Shown: positions 9,025 through 18,323, counted from the first letter of the stretch. The stretch: 64,000 nucleotides of DNA from Perlabentimonas sp041656735 (GCA_041656735.1 JBBACY010000009.1:24620-88619); one strand, 5' to 3'. Notes: generated by a model not told the origin, from the letters alone. Numbers and translations are program-made.

Positions 9025-11090
9025 ATTTTTACGCTCTTCTTGTATTTTGTTAGATAGTATTTATGGGTTTCAAGCTGGGACTGGAACTTCTTCTTTCCAT
9101 CAGTTTTATAACTATTGTTAAGATTCACATCAACTATTCGAGCCTTAACGTTATCATTAAAACCCGCATCGAGAACCCAACGTAACTCTCGTTGCAAATC
9201 GGGGTCGAATATGGGTACGGTAACCTCAACCCTATGGTCTAAATTTCTGGTCATCCAATCGGCCGATGATATAAAGTAATTCGGCGTTTCATTATTACAA
9301 AAAACGAATGTTCTGGAGTGCTCTAAAAATCGGTCGAGGATTCCCACCACCTCAATATTTTCACTTAGCCCAGCCACACCTGGAACCAATGAGCATATTC
9401 CCCTAACCATTAATTTTATTTTAACACCCGCATTGCTCGCCTGGTATAGTTTTCTAATAACATCGATGTCTACAATATTGTTAGTTTTACAATGAATGTA
9501 GGCCGGCAGGTTTTTTTGAGCGTTGGCAATTTCATTGTCAATATGCTTGTACAACTTTCGCCTCATACTAACCGGCGACACCCATAAGTACCTATAATTA
9601 AAAGCCTTATAATTATACTCCAGAAACGTGAAGACCTTTTCAATTTCACCAGTAATACGTTTATCGGCAGTAAACACATTGTAATCGGTGTATAAATCGG
9701 CATTCCCCTCGTGAAAGTTCCCCGTGCTAATAGTTGCAAAGTTTATAAGTTCACCATTCTCTTCCCTGGTAATTAGGGTTTGCTTACAGTGCACCTTTAA
9801 GCCGTAAATGCCAAAAATAACCTTTATGCCCACCTCCTCCATTCGCTTACTCCAGTATATGTTAGCACCCTCGTCAAACCTTGCCAAAAGCTCAATTACA
9901 ACCGTTACCGATTTACCATTTTGTGCAGCATTCATTAATGCACGAACCACTTTTGACTCGGTAGCAACACGGTATAGCGTAATTTTTATGCTAGTAACAT
10001 TGGGATCAATTGCTGCCTCGTGAAGCATGCGTATATAGTAGGAAAAACTATGGTAAGGGTAATGCAACGACACATCTTTCTTTGCTATTTCATTCAGAAT
10101 ACTTTTGGCATTATCGAGCCGAGGCACCGGTATTTGAGCTAACTTTGTATTTAAAAAATGGGGTTTATCGAAGTTGGGGAACGAAATAAAGTCAACAAAA
10201 CTATGATATCTCGAACCAGCCAAAAGGTTGTCATTCTCATTAAGTCCCATCTTCTTAATAATAAACTGAAGCAAATCGGGTGTGATAAGTGAATCGTAAA
10301 CAAAGCGAACGGGCTGCCCTTTCACCCTGTTTTTAACTCCTTTGGATATTTTTTCGAGCAAACTCTCAGCAATATCATTATCCACATCGAGCTCGGCATC
10401 ACGGGTTATTTTTATGGTGTAAGCCTCAAACGATGTATACGGTAAGATGCTAAAAACCAGGTTTAAACAGAAACGAATGGCATCATCGAGCAGCATAATA
10501 TACTTACCACTATCAATATCGGGCAACCGAATAAAGCGAGAGTGCTCGTTAGAGGGTATCTCAATAAGAGAAAATTCGCTAGTCTCAGGATCAGAATCCT
10601 GTTTAAGTTTAATGGCTAAATATATACATCGATCCTTAAGCGATGGGAATTCATCCGTTTTACTTATCATTAGCGGGGTAATTAGCGGCGCTAAATACTT
10701 TCTAAAGTAATCGCGAATAAAGTGGGCGTGCTCCTCGCATAGTTCATTCTCGTTCACCAAATGAATATCATTCCGCTTTAACTCGTCAACAATAAGCAAA
10801 AATGCTGAATCGAAACGCTGCTGTAGATCGTTAACTATCTTCTTAATTTTTTGGATAACCTTTTTGGGCTTACCAGTAACAAAACGTCTCAATCCTTTGT
10901 CGAGTTCCATTAGCCTTACTTGAGTTGCCACCCTTACCCTAAAAAACTCGTCGAGGTTATTGCTAAAAATGCCCAAAAACTTCAGTCTTTCAAGAAGCGG
11001 CACCTCACTGTTCTCTGCCTCTTGTAAAACCCTTTCGTTAAATGACAACCAGCTTACTTCTCTATTTATGTATTCCTTCACTTTCTCCAT
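9021..11090 (-). CDS. ppk1: Polyphosphate kinase 1
   Basis: Makes inorganic polyphosphate from the terminal phosphate of ATP, reversibly. The 689-residue chain has the N-terminal helical domain (NREVSWLSFNERVLQEA), the head domain and two phospholipase-D-like C domains. The phosphorylated catalytic histidine lies in GLKVHCKQTLI and the second essential histidine in LEHSRTFVF. The segment ISTGNFHEGNADLYTDYN is the usual conserved loop. It is third in a leftward cluster phoH-sixA-ppk1-ppx, 17 bases after the SixA-like gene and overlapping ppx by 4 bases. Size and motifs are ordinary for the family. Confidence 0.97.
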   Translation of the reverse strand: MEKVKEYINREVSWLSFNERVLQEAENSEVPLLERLKFLGIFSNNLDEFFRVRVATQVRLMELDKGLRRFVTGKPKKVIQKIKKIVNDLQQRFDSAFLLIVDELKRNDIHLVNENELCEEHAHFIRDYFRKYLAPLITPLMISKTDEFPSLKDRCIYLAIKLKQDSDPETSEFSLIEIPSNEHSRFIRLPDIDSGKYIMLLDDAIRFCLNLVFSILPYTSFEAYTIKITRDAELDVDNDIAESLLEKISKGVKNRVKGQPVRFVYDSLITPDLLQFIIKKMGLNENDNLLAGSRYHSFVDFISFPNFDKPHFLNTKLAQIPVPRLDNAKSILNEIAKKDVSLHYPYHSFSYYIRMLHEAAIDPNVTSIKITLYRVATESKVVRALMNAAQNGKSVTVVIELLARFDEGANIYWSKRMEEVGIKVIFGIYGLKVHCKQTLITREENGELINFATISTGNFHEGNADLYTDYNVFTADKRITGEIEKVFTFLEYNYKAFNYRYLWVSPVSMRRKLYKHIDNEIANAQKNLPAYIHCKTNNIVDIDVIRKLYQASNAGVKIKLMVRGICSLVPGVAGLSENIEVVGILDRFLEHSRTFVFCNNETPNYFISSADWMTRNLDHRVEVTVPIFDPDLQRELRWVLDAGFNDNVKARIVDVNLNNSYKTDGKKKFQSQLETHKYYLTKYKKSVKI

Positions 11091-11107
11091 ATCGACAGTA
11101 AAACGAA

Positions 11108-11608
11108 TTAATGATTGGCTGGAAAATCAACCCAGCTATCAACTAGGTTGTCAGGTCTTATGCTAGCCCATCTCTCGACATTAAAATGTAGGCAAACAAG
11201 TGTTGCCGTAGGCATATTTGCGAGCGGCTTGGGCAAGTATTCGTTAACAAAATCGGTTAAACCCGGATTGTGGCTAATTATCATAGCATTGCCTATGTTA
11301 TTGGGCAACTCTTTAACAACCTTTAAAATACTTGTAACAAGTGGCAAGTATAAATTGTTATTGGCAACCACCTGTTGCAATGGAAGTCCCAAAACATCAC
11401 AAAGAATTGTTGCTGTTTGCATAGTTCTAACGGCTGAACTTGACATAATAATTTCAAGCAAACTCAAATCATTTGTATTTGCTTGTCCAATTTTTTTTGT
11501 ATCGGCTATACCTTTGGGTAGTAAGGGCCTATCAAAATCGGGCATTTCAAAGTCTGGCCAGGCTGATTTTGCATGCCGCATTATGAATAATCTTTTTCCA
11601 CCGTTCAT
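11108..11608 (-). CDS. sixA: SixA-like phosphohistidine phosphatase
   Basis: Histidine phosphatase superfamily (branch 1) of SixA type, acting on phosphohistidine or small phosphate esters in the cytoplasm. The catalytic motif MRHAKSAWPDFEMPDFDRPL at the N-terminus has the nucleophilic His in RHAKS. The second His is in ISHNPGLTDFVNEYL, and the acid/base region is in SSAVRTMQTA. It has 166 residues, the normal size. Its position 17 bases before ppk1 suggests a role in phosphate or polyphosphate control, although the family's proven substrate in E. coli is a phosphotransfer protein. The exact substrate here is unknown. Confidence 0.88.
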   Translation of the reverse strand: MNGGKRLFIMRHAKSAWPDFEMPDFDRPLLPKGIADTKKIGQANTNDLSLLEIIMSSSAVRTMQTATILCDVLGLPLQQVVANNNLYLPLVTSILKVVKELPNNIGNAMIISHNPGLTDFVNEYLPKPLANMPTATLVCLHFNVERWASIRPDNLVDSWVDFPANH

Positions 11609-11645
11609 TTTAAAAAAGTTAGTATTGATAACAACAACAAATAGG

Positions 11646-12971
11646 TCACAACAAAGTGCTAGCCAAGTCGGCCAGGTAGCTTCGTTCTCCTTTTACTAGA
11701 TTAATATGTGCGAATATATCCTGACCATGCATTTTATCGGATAGGTAGGTTAACCCGTTGGATTTCATATCGAGGTACGGGTGGTCTATTTGTTGTATAT
11801 CGCCAGTAAAAACAAACTTGGTTCCTTCGCCAGCTCGGGTAATAATAGTTTTAACCTCATGCGGTGTGAGGTTTTGCGCCTCATCAACAATAAAGAATAC
11901 GTTAGACAAACTTCGCCCTCGGATATACGCCAGCGGTGTTATCACCAACCTTTCGGTTCGTTGCAACTCCTCAATGTGGATATACTCTTTACTTGACGAT
12001 TTAAATTTATTTTTTATTACAGTAAGGTTATCAAACAGAGGTTGCATATAAGGACCAATCTTGTCGTTAACATCGCCGGGTAGGAAGCCAATATCACGAT
12101 TTGCTAGCGGCACTATGGGGCGCGCAAGCAGTATTTGATTAAAATTTTGCTCCTGGTGCAAAGCAGCAGCCAAGGCCAGAAGCGTTTTACCTGTACCAGC
12201 TTTTCCTGTTAACGACACAAGCTGAATTTCTGGCCTAATAAGGGCATCAACAGAAAAAGTTTGTTCGGAATTACGTGGTTCGATACCGTAAGCCTTAATC
12301 TTTTCAATACGATTTATGGTTTTTGATACCGGACTATAATGGCCCAATGCGCTAGATCTTGTTCCTTTAATTATAAAGTATTGATTGGCAAATGGTTTAA
12401 CATCAAACTCCTTGGGATTAACCCCTTCAAAACTGGCATAAAATTGTTGAACCTTCGCATTATCAAGGCCGTCTATTACTTGCACCTTTCGCTCAAGCGT
12501 ATCTAAATCCTGTATTTTATCCGACAGGTAATCTTGTGCTATCAATCCCAACGACTTGGCCTTCATCCGAAGGTTAATATCCTTTGAAATCAGAATAACC
12601 AATTGCTTATCGTTGTGGTTTTGCAAGTAGGTTGCTATGGCTAAAATTCGATGATCAGGACTTTTATCGGCAAAGGATTGCTCCATTTCTTCCGAAAAAG
12701 GTTTTCCTGTTTCAATTCGTAATTTCCCGTGCCCCTTGCCAAGTGAAATGCCTCCATTAAAAAGGTTATCGCCCGAAATTTTATCAAGTTCACGGGCAAA
12801 CTCACGAGCATGAAAATTTATCATCTCATTACCCTTCTTGAACTTGTCGAGTTCCTCTAGAGCAACTATTGGGATTACTATATCGTGCTCCTTAAAATTA
12901 TAGATACAGGAATAATCGTGTAGCATTACGTTCGTGTCGAGCACAAATACTTTTTTCTTTCCGGTAGCCAT
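11646..12971 (-). CDS. phoH: PhoH-family ATPase with N-terminal PIN domain
   Basis: PhoH2-type protein: a PIN-fold ribonuclease domain fused to a PhoH helicase-like ATPase. The PIN domain occupies about residues 1-130 (VFVLDTNVMLHDY with the first catalytic Asp, then ALEELDKFK). The ATPase has Walker A GKAGTGKT at 256-263 and Walker B FFIVDEAQNLTPHEVKTII, followed by FTGDIQQIDHP. PhoH2 proteins unwind and cut RNA in studied cases. The start at 12971 is preferred; an in-frame ATG two codons earlier (12977) is equally readable. It heads the leftward phosphate cluster and is divergent from folC; the spacer to the SixA-like gene is 37 bases. Confidence 0.94.
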   Translation of the reverse strand: MATGKKKVFVLDTNVMLHDYSCIYNFKEHDIVIPIVALEELDKFKKGNEMINFHAREFARELDKISGDNLFNGGISLGKGHGKLRIETGKPFSEEMEQSFADKSPDHRILAIATYLQNHNDKQLVILISKDINLRMKAKSLGLIAQDYLSDKIQDLDTLERKVQVIDGLDNAKVQQFYASFEGVNPKEFDVKPFANQYFIIKGTRSSALGHYSPVSKTINRIEKIKAYGIEPRNSEQTFSVDALIRPEIQLVSLTGKAGTGKTLLALAAALHQEQNFNQILLARPIVPLANRDIGFLPGDVNDKIGPYMQPLFDNLTVIKNKFKSSSKEYIHIEELQRTERLVITPLAYIRGRSLSNVFFIVDEAQNLTPHEVKTIITRAGEGTKFVFTGDIQQIDHPYLDMKSNGLTYLSDKMHGQDIFAHINLVKGERSYLADLASTLL

Positions 12972-13055
12972 ATGCAAAAACTTTAGTTTATTAAAATAAG
13001 CATAAATCTACAAATAAACAGGGGCATTAGTCTTAAATATTGGTTAAAAATTGAA

Positions 13056-13063
13056 TACTTTTG
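13056..13063 (+). promoter_or_regulatory. Candidate -7 box (TACTTTTG) for folC
   Basis: Matches TAnnTTTG only 12 bases before the ATG at 13075, which would leave a very short leader. No -33 box at standard distance. Confidence 0.25.
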
Positions 13064-13074
13064 TTAAAATTTTT

Positions 13075-14367
13075 ATGATGAATTACCAGCAAACTCTCGA
13101 CTTTTTGTTTACCCAACTTGCCATGTACCAGCAAATAGGCAAAATTGCCTATAAGGCAAACCTTGACAATACAATAACGCTCGATAAACTTTTTTCGCAT
13201 CCACACCGCAAGTTTAAAACTGTGCATGTGGCTGGAACCAATGGTAAAGGAAGCACCTCGCATATGCTTGCCTCCGTTTTGCAGGAAGCTGGGTATAAGG
13301 TTGGCCTTTATACCTCGCCCCACTTAATTGACTTTAGAGAGCGAATTAAGGTTAACGGATTACCCATTGATAAGGATACCGTGGCAGAGTTCGTTGAAAA
13401 GAACAAAACTACGTTTGAAACTATTAAGCCCTCATTTTTTGAAATGACGGTTGCTTTAGCCTTTAAATATTTTGCTGAACAACAGGTAGATATTGCAATT
13501 ATTGAGGTTGGTCTTGGCGGTAGGCTCGATTCTACAAACATAATTAGTCCCGAACTATCAATTATTACAAATATTGGACTAGACCATACTGACATGCTGG
13601 GTAACACGCTCGAGCTTATTGCAGCCGAAAAGGCTGGGATTATAAAACCCAACACCCCAGTAGTTATCTGCGAAACGCAACCTGAGGTTAAAAATATCTT
13701 CATAGAAAAAGCCCACCATAACTCTGCACCCATTGCATTTGCCGATCAACAATGCAACATTAAAACGGCTACTCTTAGCAATGGTATGCAAGAAATTAGC
13801 GTTTTGAACCATAGTTCGGGCAAGTTAAGCTTATACAAACTCGACCTATTGGGTAGCTATCAGCAAAAAAACATACTTGGTGTTTTACAAGCTATAGAAG
13901 TATTACAAGAGAACGGTTACCACCTCAACGATGCAAGTATTTTAAAAGGGCTCGCCAACGTAATAGCTAATACTGGCCTTTTAGGTCGCTGGCAGGTGCT
14001 TAGCACCAGTCCAACGGTAATTTGTGATACTGGCCACAACACCGAAGGCTTAAAACTAGTAGTTAACCAAATAAAGAGCACCCCACACCATACGTTTCAT
14101 ATGGTAATAGGAATGGTAAACGATAAAAACATTGATGAAGCACTTAAAGTCCTCCCTAAGGATGGACACTACTACTTTACCCGAGCATCAACACCTCGCT
14201 CGCTAAATGAACAAGAATTGTTAGAAAAAGCAAAATGTTTTGGATTACATGGGGAGAGCTATCCGAATGTGAAAGAAGCCATTAGTAAGGCTAAAGAGAA
14301 TGCCCTTGAAAACGACTTAATACTGATTGGGGGTAGTACATTTATTGTTGCCGAAGCCCTAATGTAG
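13075..14367 (+). CDS. folC: Folylpolyglutamate synthase / dihydrofolate synthase
   Basis: ATP-dependent ligase that adds glutamate to dihydropteroate and to reduced folates. From the ATG at 13075 (MMNYQQTLDFLFTQLAMYQ) it has 430 residues; a TTG eight codons upstream is less likely. The family signature is clear: P-loop GTNGKGS at residues 54-60, LYTSPHLIDFRERI, the central FFEMTVALAFKYF and EVGLGGRLDSTN, LDHTDMLG, and the C-terminal Mur-ligase-like domain with CDTGHN. It is divergent from phoH and convergent with the secreted protein gene at 14390. Nothing unusual was seen. Confidence 0.96.
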   Translation: MMNYQQTLDFLFTQLAMYQQIGKIAYKANLDNTITLDKLFSHPHRKFKTVHVAGTNGKGSTSHMLASVLQEAGYKVGLYTSPHLIDFRERIKVNGLPIDKDTVAEFVEKNKTTFETIKPSFFEMTVALAFKYFAEQQVDIAIIEVGLGGRLDSTNIISPELSIITNIGLDHTDMLGNTLELIAAEKAGIIKPNTPVVICETQPEVKNIFIEKAHHNSAPIAFADQQCNIKTATLSNGMQEISVLNHSSGKLSLYKLDLLGSYQQKNILGVLQAIEVLQENGYHLNDASILKGLANVIANTGLLGRWQVLSTSPTVICDTGHNTEGLKLVVNQIKSTPHHTFHMVIGMVNDKNIDEALKVLPKDGHYYFTRASTPRSLNEQELLEKAKCFGLHGESYPNVKEAISKAKENALENDLILIGGSTFIVAEALM

Positions 14368-14389
14368 CAATGAAGGAACTAGTGTTTTG

Positions 14390-14830
14390 TTAGTCGGTTT
14401 TAAGTCCAAACATAATTGCAACACAACCGCTTTTAACCTCCTCGGCCGAAGTGGAAGCATTCTCATTCACCTTAACCATAATAATAAGTTGTTGTGTACC
14501 CTCCACCTTAAAGTCCCATGTGGGCTTATACCCATTCGATTTATTTGAATAGAGCACAGTTCGGTCAACATCCATTACCTGGAATTCGATACTATACAAT
14601 GGTTCTGAACCACAAACTGCAATACGATACTGTTGTCCTGCGTAAAATGTTTTAAATAGTTCAGCATCCTCGCCTTCACTTAAAATAGCTGCGTTATAGT
14701 TACCATCATGAATATATGGTTTGAGTTCTAAGCGGCAAACCTTTTTAGCAAAACTCTTACATTGTGCCGATCCGGTAAAAGAAGAGAAGGCTAATGCACT
14801 AGTTAAAAGAATAATAATAAATGATCTCAT
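14390..14830 (-). CDS. Secreted protein of unknown function, 146 aa
   Basis: Not recognised. A standard signal peptide (MRSFIIILLTSALAFSSFTGSAQ) should be cleaved after SAQ, leaving a mature chain beginning CKSFAKKVCRLELKPY. The rest looks like one small beta-rich domain with four cysteines (CKSFAKKVC, AVCGSEP, SGCVAIMFG) that could form two disulfides in the periplasm. It lies 15 bases after the lipoprotein gene at 14846-15766 on the same strand, so the two are probably co-transcribed and may act together in the envelope. No function is proposed. Confidence 0.75.
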   Translation of the reverse strand: MRSFIIILLTSALAFSSFTGSAQCKSFAKKVCRLELKPYIHDGNYNAAILSEGEDAELFKTFYAGQQYRIAVCGSEPLYSIEFQVMDVDRTVLYSNKSNGYKPTWDFKVEGTQQLIIMVKVNENASTSAEEVKSGCVAIMFGLKTD

Positions 14831-14845
14831 ATCGTGTGCAATTTA

Positions 14846-15766
14846 TTACATTATGTATTTAGTTCGAACTTCTTTAACTTTATCCTTAAGCTCTTGAAAA
14901 ACTTTAGGACTAACTGACACCACATTTTTTCCTCGCAATGTGGCTACACCCGAAGTGTCGTCGTTAACCACTTCAATATGCGAAATAGATACCTGAATCT
15001 TATCATAAATCACACCAAGTTCGCTAACATCACTTAAAACTGATTGAACATCGGGGTTATCGCTATACTGTTCCAATAATTTAACTATGGTTAAAAGTGA
15101 TACTTTCTGGTCTACTATTCGTTCAACAAGCTCAAAGTCAGCACTCCCAGCATCATCAACCAGGGCGGTGGCAATATAAACTCCCTCAATCCAACCCCCA
15201 ACCAAAATAATTGCTCCAATGGCTACCCTATCATTCTCTTCGAGTATGGAGTTTGTGTTTAAAAAAGTTTCGGAGATAATATCCATTATAACATCCCTGT
15301 TATTAACGTTTTCCTCCAGTCGATCAATAATTGAATTATCAATTGCATTGAGTATACCTAAACCTTCGGCCAATTTTTTTGACGCACTCATATATTTAAT
15401 TGACGCTGGGGTTTGATCAAACAGACTAGCATAACTTAAATCGGTACTAAATATTCCCAAATTTAACGCCATACTTTTGGTTGTGGTATACCTTCCCAAA
15501 TTCTCAATAGGGTTAAGTATTTCAGCGTTGTATGCGGCTCCTGATCTTTTTAAAATTAACGCTGTTTCGAGGGGCGAAGGTAATGAGTAAAAAATCTGAC
15601 GTGCAGTTTGAACGCCTTGCTTCGCTACGTCTGATTGTGAAATTTCATCTACATCAACCTTTACCCTATCCTGCTTTGACGAATCGGATCCGCAGCTAAG
15701 CATAAAACCTGCCAGCAAAACAGCCAAAAAAGTAAAGTAGTTCCTATTCAATAAGCGAATAATCAT
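14846..15766 (-). CDS. Helical lipoprotein of unknown function, 306 aa
   Basis: Not recognised. The N-terminus ends in the lipobox FMLSC (lipidation at about Cys25, followed by GSDSSKQD), so the protein should sit in a membrane facing the periplasm. The remaining 280 residues are predicted largely helical with few cysteines, including segments such as LGIFSTDLSYASLFDQTPASI and GAIILVGGWIEGVYIAT that look conserved and packed. It is the first gene of a likely two-gene unit with the secreted protein at 14390-14830. Confidence 0.75.
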   Translation of the reverse strand: MIIRLLNRNYFTFLAVLLAGFMLSCGSDSSKQDRVKVDVDEISQSDVAKQGVQTARQIFYSLPSPLETALILKRSGAAYNAEILNPIENLGRYTTTKSMALNLGIFSTDLSYASLFDQTPASIKYMSASKKLAEGLGILNAIDNSIIDRLEENVNNRDVIMDIISETFLNTNSILEENDRVAIGAIILVGGWIEGVYIATALVDDAGSADFELVERIVDQKVSLLTIVKLLEQYSDNPDVQSVLSDVSELGVIYDKIQVSISHIEVVNDDTSGVATLRGKNVVSVSPKVFQELKDKVKEVRTKYIM

Positions 15767-15905
15767 ATTCCTGTGTTTTGGTGTTTTTTTTCAAAAAATG
15801 ATTTATCAATTAGTAAAAGTAATATATTTTTTCCATAGAAAAAGAATCTATCGACTTTATATCGATTTATAACATCGAAAAACTACAATTTGCTCAATAG
15901 ATTTG

Positions 15906-15913
15906 TATTTTTG
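15906..15913 (+). promoter_or_regulatory. Candidate -7 box (TATTTTTG)
   Basis: Matches TAnnTTTG and lies 20 bases before the ATG at 15933. The region upstream is AT-rich without a clear -33 box. Confidence 0.35.
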
Positions 15914-15932
15914 CGCAATAAATAATTAAAAT

Positions 15933-16478
15933 ATGGAAAGTGACAACAATTTGCCCAATAAGGACAGGCAAGCCAAACTAATAAAGGCAATAGAACAGGG
16001 TTCGGATGAGGTTATCTTATCAATGCTAATTGATTTAAAGGAGCACGGTGAAACCTTTTACCTAGAAACATTAATGGAAATGGTCATTGGGAACAGGAGT
16101 GACATTCTAAAAAAAGCGATAGTTGAATTTATTTCAAATGTAAAGGTTAATGCTGCCGCCCCAATTATAGCCAACTTTATTCAAAAGAATAAAACCAACA
16201 ATAATATTATTACGCTGGTAACGGCAAGTTGGCAAACCATACTTGACTTTAGTAAGCATCTGAACCCTTTTTTCGATATTCTTATTGAGTCGGATTATGG
16301 CTGCTCATTTGAGGCATTTACGGTTATTGAAAACAATATTAGCGAGTTAACAACCGAAGAGTTGTCATACTACGACGCACAATTAAAACTGGGAATTAGC
16401 AAGGCTAATCAGGATAAAGAACCACTGTTGCTAGAAATGGCTAGCCTACTTGACGAAACAAAAAGAGCGGCAGAATAG
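15933..16478 (+). CDS. HEAT-like repeat protein of unknown function, 181 aa
   Basis: Cytoplasmic all-helical acidic protein with no signal or membrane segment. Helix pairs such as DEVILSMLIDLKEHGETFYLETLMEM, then KKAIVEFISNVKVNAAAPIIANFI have the rhythm of HEAT/armadillo repeats, which suggests a protein-binding role; this is inference from pattern only. It has its own -7 box, and its stop codon is inside the hairpin that ends the convergent gene at 16506-17483. Confidence 0.7.
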   Translation: MESDNNLPNKDRQAKLIKAIEQGSDEVILSMLIDLKEHGETFYLETLMEMVIGNRSDILKKAIVEFISNVKVNAAAPIIANFIQKNKTNNNIITLVTASWQTILDFSKHLNPFFDILIESDYGCSFEAFTVIENNISELTTEELSYYDAQLKLGISKANQDKEPLLLEMASLLDETKRAAE

Positions 16479-16485
16479 CCGCTCT
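16464..16485 (-). terminator. Rho-independent terminator of the dihydroorotate dehydrogenase-like gene
   Basis: An 8 bp stem AGAGCGGC/GCCGCTCT with a 6-base loop, followed on the minus strand by TTTTGTTTCG. The stop codon of the opposite gene lies in the hairpin, so the 3' ends of the two genes are packed together. Confidence 0.7.
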
Positions 16486-16505
16486 CCATATAGATTCTTG
16501 CTTTC

Positions 16506-17483
16506 TTAATCGTGACTAGAGAAATACTTCATAAATTGGCTCCGTTCGTAAACATCGGGGTCACCAATTTGTCCGTAGTTCATAATGCCGTTAAATTGAG
16601 AAATGGTGTCGTATTTATTCGCATCCATCCATTGCTCAACAACGTTTAGCATTGTTTTAATATGGGCTGCACCGTTTTGGTACAACGTTGAACATACCTG
16701 AACGCTAGCGGCACCTGCCAGCAACAGTTTAATAATTGCCTCGCCGTTATGCACACCGGTTGAAGCTGAAATGTCAATTTTAGGAACAGCATGATCGGCC
16801 ATGGCAACCCAACGAAGTGTATCGCGCAAATCTGAGGGTTTACTAAAAACCTCGGCAGAAATAACTTTCAGATTCTTTATATCGATATCAGGTGCAAAAA
16901 ACCGATTAAAGAGAACAACTCCCTGGATTTTTCTATACCACAGCTGCTCAACAATACGCAAGGGGTTAGTAAAATGGTGCCCAAGTTTAAAAGCAATGGG
17001 TATAGACACAAGCTTGCGCAACTTTTCGGCAAGCGTAAAGTAAAGTTCCTCGTAATCCTCAGATTTCTTTTTACTATTAGTTGGCAGCACGAATACGTTA
17101 ATCTCAATGGCATCGGCGCCAGCTTCCTCTATTTTTGCAGCAAAATCAATCCAGTTTGAGGCCGAAATACAATTAATGCTTGCAATTACAGGAATTTCTA
17201 CCTGTTTTTTTGCTCCAGAAATAAGCCCCAAATATTTCTCAACATTATTATCGGTAACATATGCTTTCAGGTAATCCTCAGCCTCGGGATAATCGCTATG
17301 AACCGATAGCGAACCAGCTTCATGTAGAATTTGCTCCTCGAAAAGCGATTTTAGAACAACTGCAGCTGCCCCATTAGCCTCAAGCTGAGCTATAGACTCA
17401 ACGTTTGAGGTTAGCCCCGAACTACTAACAATTAGAGGATTTTTAAGGTTTAGCCCAAGATAGGTCGATTGTAAATTTGCCAT
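16506..17483 (-). CDS. Dihydroorotate dehydrogenase-like flavoprotein, active-site Cys missing
   Basis: TIM-barrel protein of the class 1 dihydroorotate dehydrogenase family (325 residues), with an N-terminal barrel entry (LGLNLKNPLIVSSSGLT) and the C-terminal phosphate-binding segment for FMN (ISASTGVHNGEAIIKLLLAGAASVQVCSTLY). Where true class 1 enzymes have N(V/L)SCPN with the catalytic base, this protein has NVFVLPTN at 129-136, so the catalytic Cys/Ser is absent. It is therefore probably a paralogue with another substrate or a non-pyrimidine role, not PyrD. It is followed on the same strand by no close gene and preceded by the YggS-type gene 50 bases upstream. Confidence 0.85.
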   Translation of the reverse strand: MANLQSTYLGLNLKNPLIVSSSGLTSNVESIAQLEANGAAAVVLKSLFEEQILHEAGSLSVHSDYPEAEDYLKAYVTDNNVEKYLGLISGAKKQVEIPVIASINCISASNWIDFAAKIEEAGADAIEINVFVLPTNSKKKSEDYEELYFTLAEKLRKLVSIPIAFKLGHHFTNPLRIVEQLWYRKIQGVVLFNRFFAPDIDIKNLKVISAEVFSKPSDLRDTLRWVAMADHAVPKIDISASTGVHNGEAIIKLLLAGAASVQVCSTLYQNGAAHIKTMLNVVEQWMDANKYDTISQFNGIMNYGQIGDPDVYERSQFMKYFSSHD

Positions 17484-17533
17484 TGCTTACTCTTTTAAAA
17501 GTGTAATTAAGCTTGAAAAATAGCTATTTATTT

Positions 17534-18211
17534 TCATTTTGCATCATAAATTCGTCCACCAAAAATACTACTGCCCACCCTAATTAGGGTTGCACCCTCC
17601 TCAATGGCAATTTTGTAATCGCTCGACATCCCCATTGACAGCGTATTAAAGTTCGAACTATCAGCAAAATATTTTTGCTTAACTTGATCAAAAAACTCGT
17701 TAAGTTTACGAAACTCCATTCGAACCTGCTCCGTATTATCGGTAAAAGTGGCCATACCCATTAGTCCCACCACTCTAATATTTTCCATATTTGCGTATGC
17801 ATCCGACTCTAAAATCTCGATAACCTCTTCGTTCGAGAGTCCGAACTTTGTATCCTCATCGGCAATGTATACCTGTAGTAAACAATCGATTATCCTACTA
17901 TTTTTTTGTGCATTCTTATCGATCTCTTTAAGCAATTTTGCGCTATCAACCGATTGGATAAGGCTTACGAATGGTGCGATATACTTAACCTTATTTCTTT
18001 GCAAATGCCCTACTAAGTGCCACTGAATATCCTTAGGGAGTGCCTCATATTTCGTGATAAGCTCTTGTACTTTATTCTCGCCAAAATCTCTTTGTCCGGC
18101 GTCATAGGCCTGCATAACAACCTCGGGTGCATGTGTTTTTGAGATGGCCACCAACTTAGCGTTGGCAGGAATATCTGCTTTAATTGAATTCAAATTTTCT
18201 GCAATGCTCAT
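17534..18211 (-). CDS. YggS/PLPBP-family PLP homeostasis protein
   Basis: Pyridoxal-phosphate-binding protein of the YggS (PLPBP) family, which keeps B6 vitamers and PLP supply in balance and has no known catalytic activity. The start at 18211 gives MSIAENLNSIKADIP and places the PLP lysine at K25 (LVAISKTH), as expected; an upstream ATG in the same frame is less likely. Further family motifs are FGENKVQELITKYE, WHLVGHLQRNKVK, SVDSAKLL, LSMGMSSDYKIAIEEGATLIRVGSSIFG. Length 225 residues is normal. Confidence 0.93.
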   Translation of the reverse strand: MSIAENLNSIKADIPANAKLVAISKTHAPEVVMQAYDAGQRDFGENKVQELITKYEALPKDIQWHLVGHLQRNKVKYIAPFVSLIQSVDSAKLLKEIDKNAQKNSRIIDCLLQVYIADEDTKFGLSNEEVIEILESDAYANMENIRVVGLMGMATFTDNTEQVRMEFRKLNEFFDQVKQKYFADSSNFNTLSMGMSSDYKIAIEEGATLIRVGSSIFGGRIYDAK

Positions 18212-18277
18212 AAATATAGGTTTTTGCAAAGTTAGCAAAACGATAGTTGAATATAATGAATTTCACTATAAAAACAA

Positions 18278-18301
18278 AATCGGGTAGCAAGCTACCCGAT
18301 T
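18278..18301 (-). terminator. Terminator of the serC-serA-DUF1015 unit
   Basis: An 11 bp perfect stem (AATCGGGTAGC with a two-base centre) followed on the minus strand by TTTGTTTTTAT. It lies 23 bases after the stop of the DUF1015 gene. Confidence 0.8.
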
Positions 18302-18323
18302 CAGTATTTCAACTTAAAATAAA

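Noticed and set aside
11115..11699. 194-codon plus-strand frame antisense to the SixA-like gene
   Set aside because: Overlaps a well-supported gene on the other strand; amino acid composition is that of a shadow frame.
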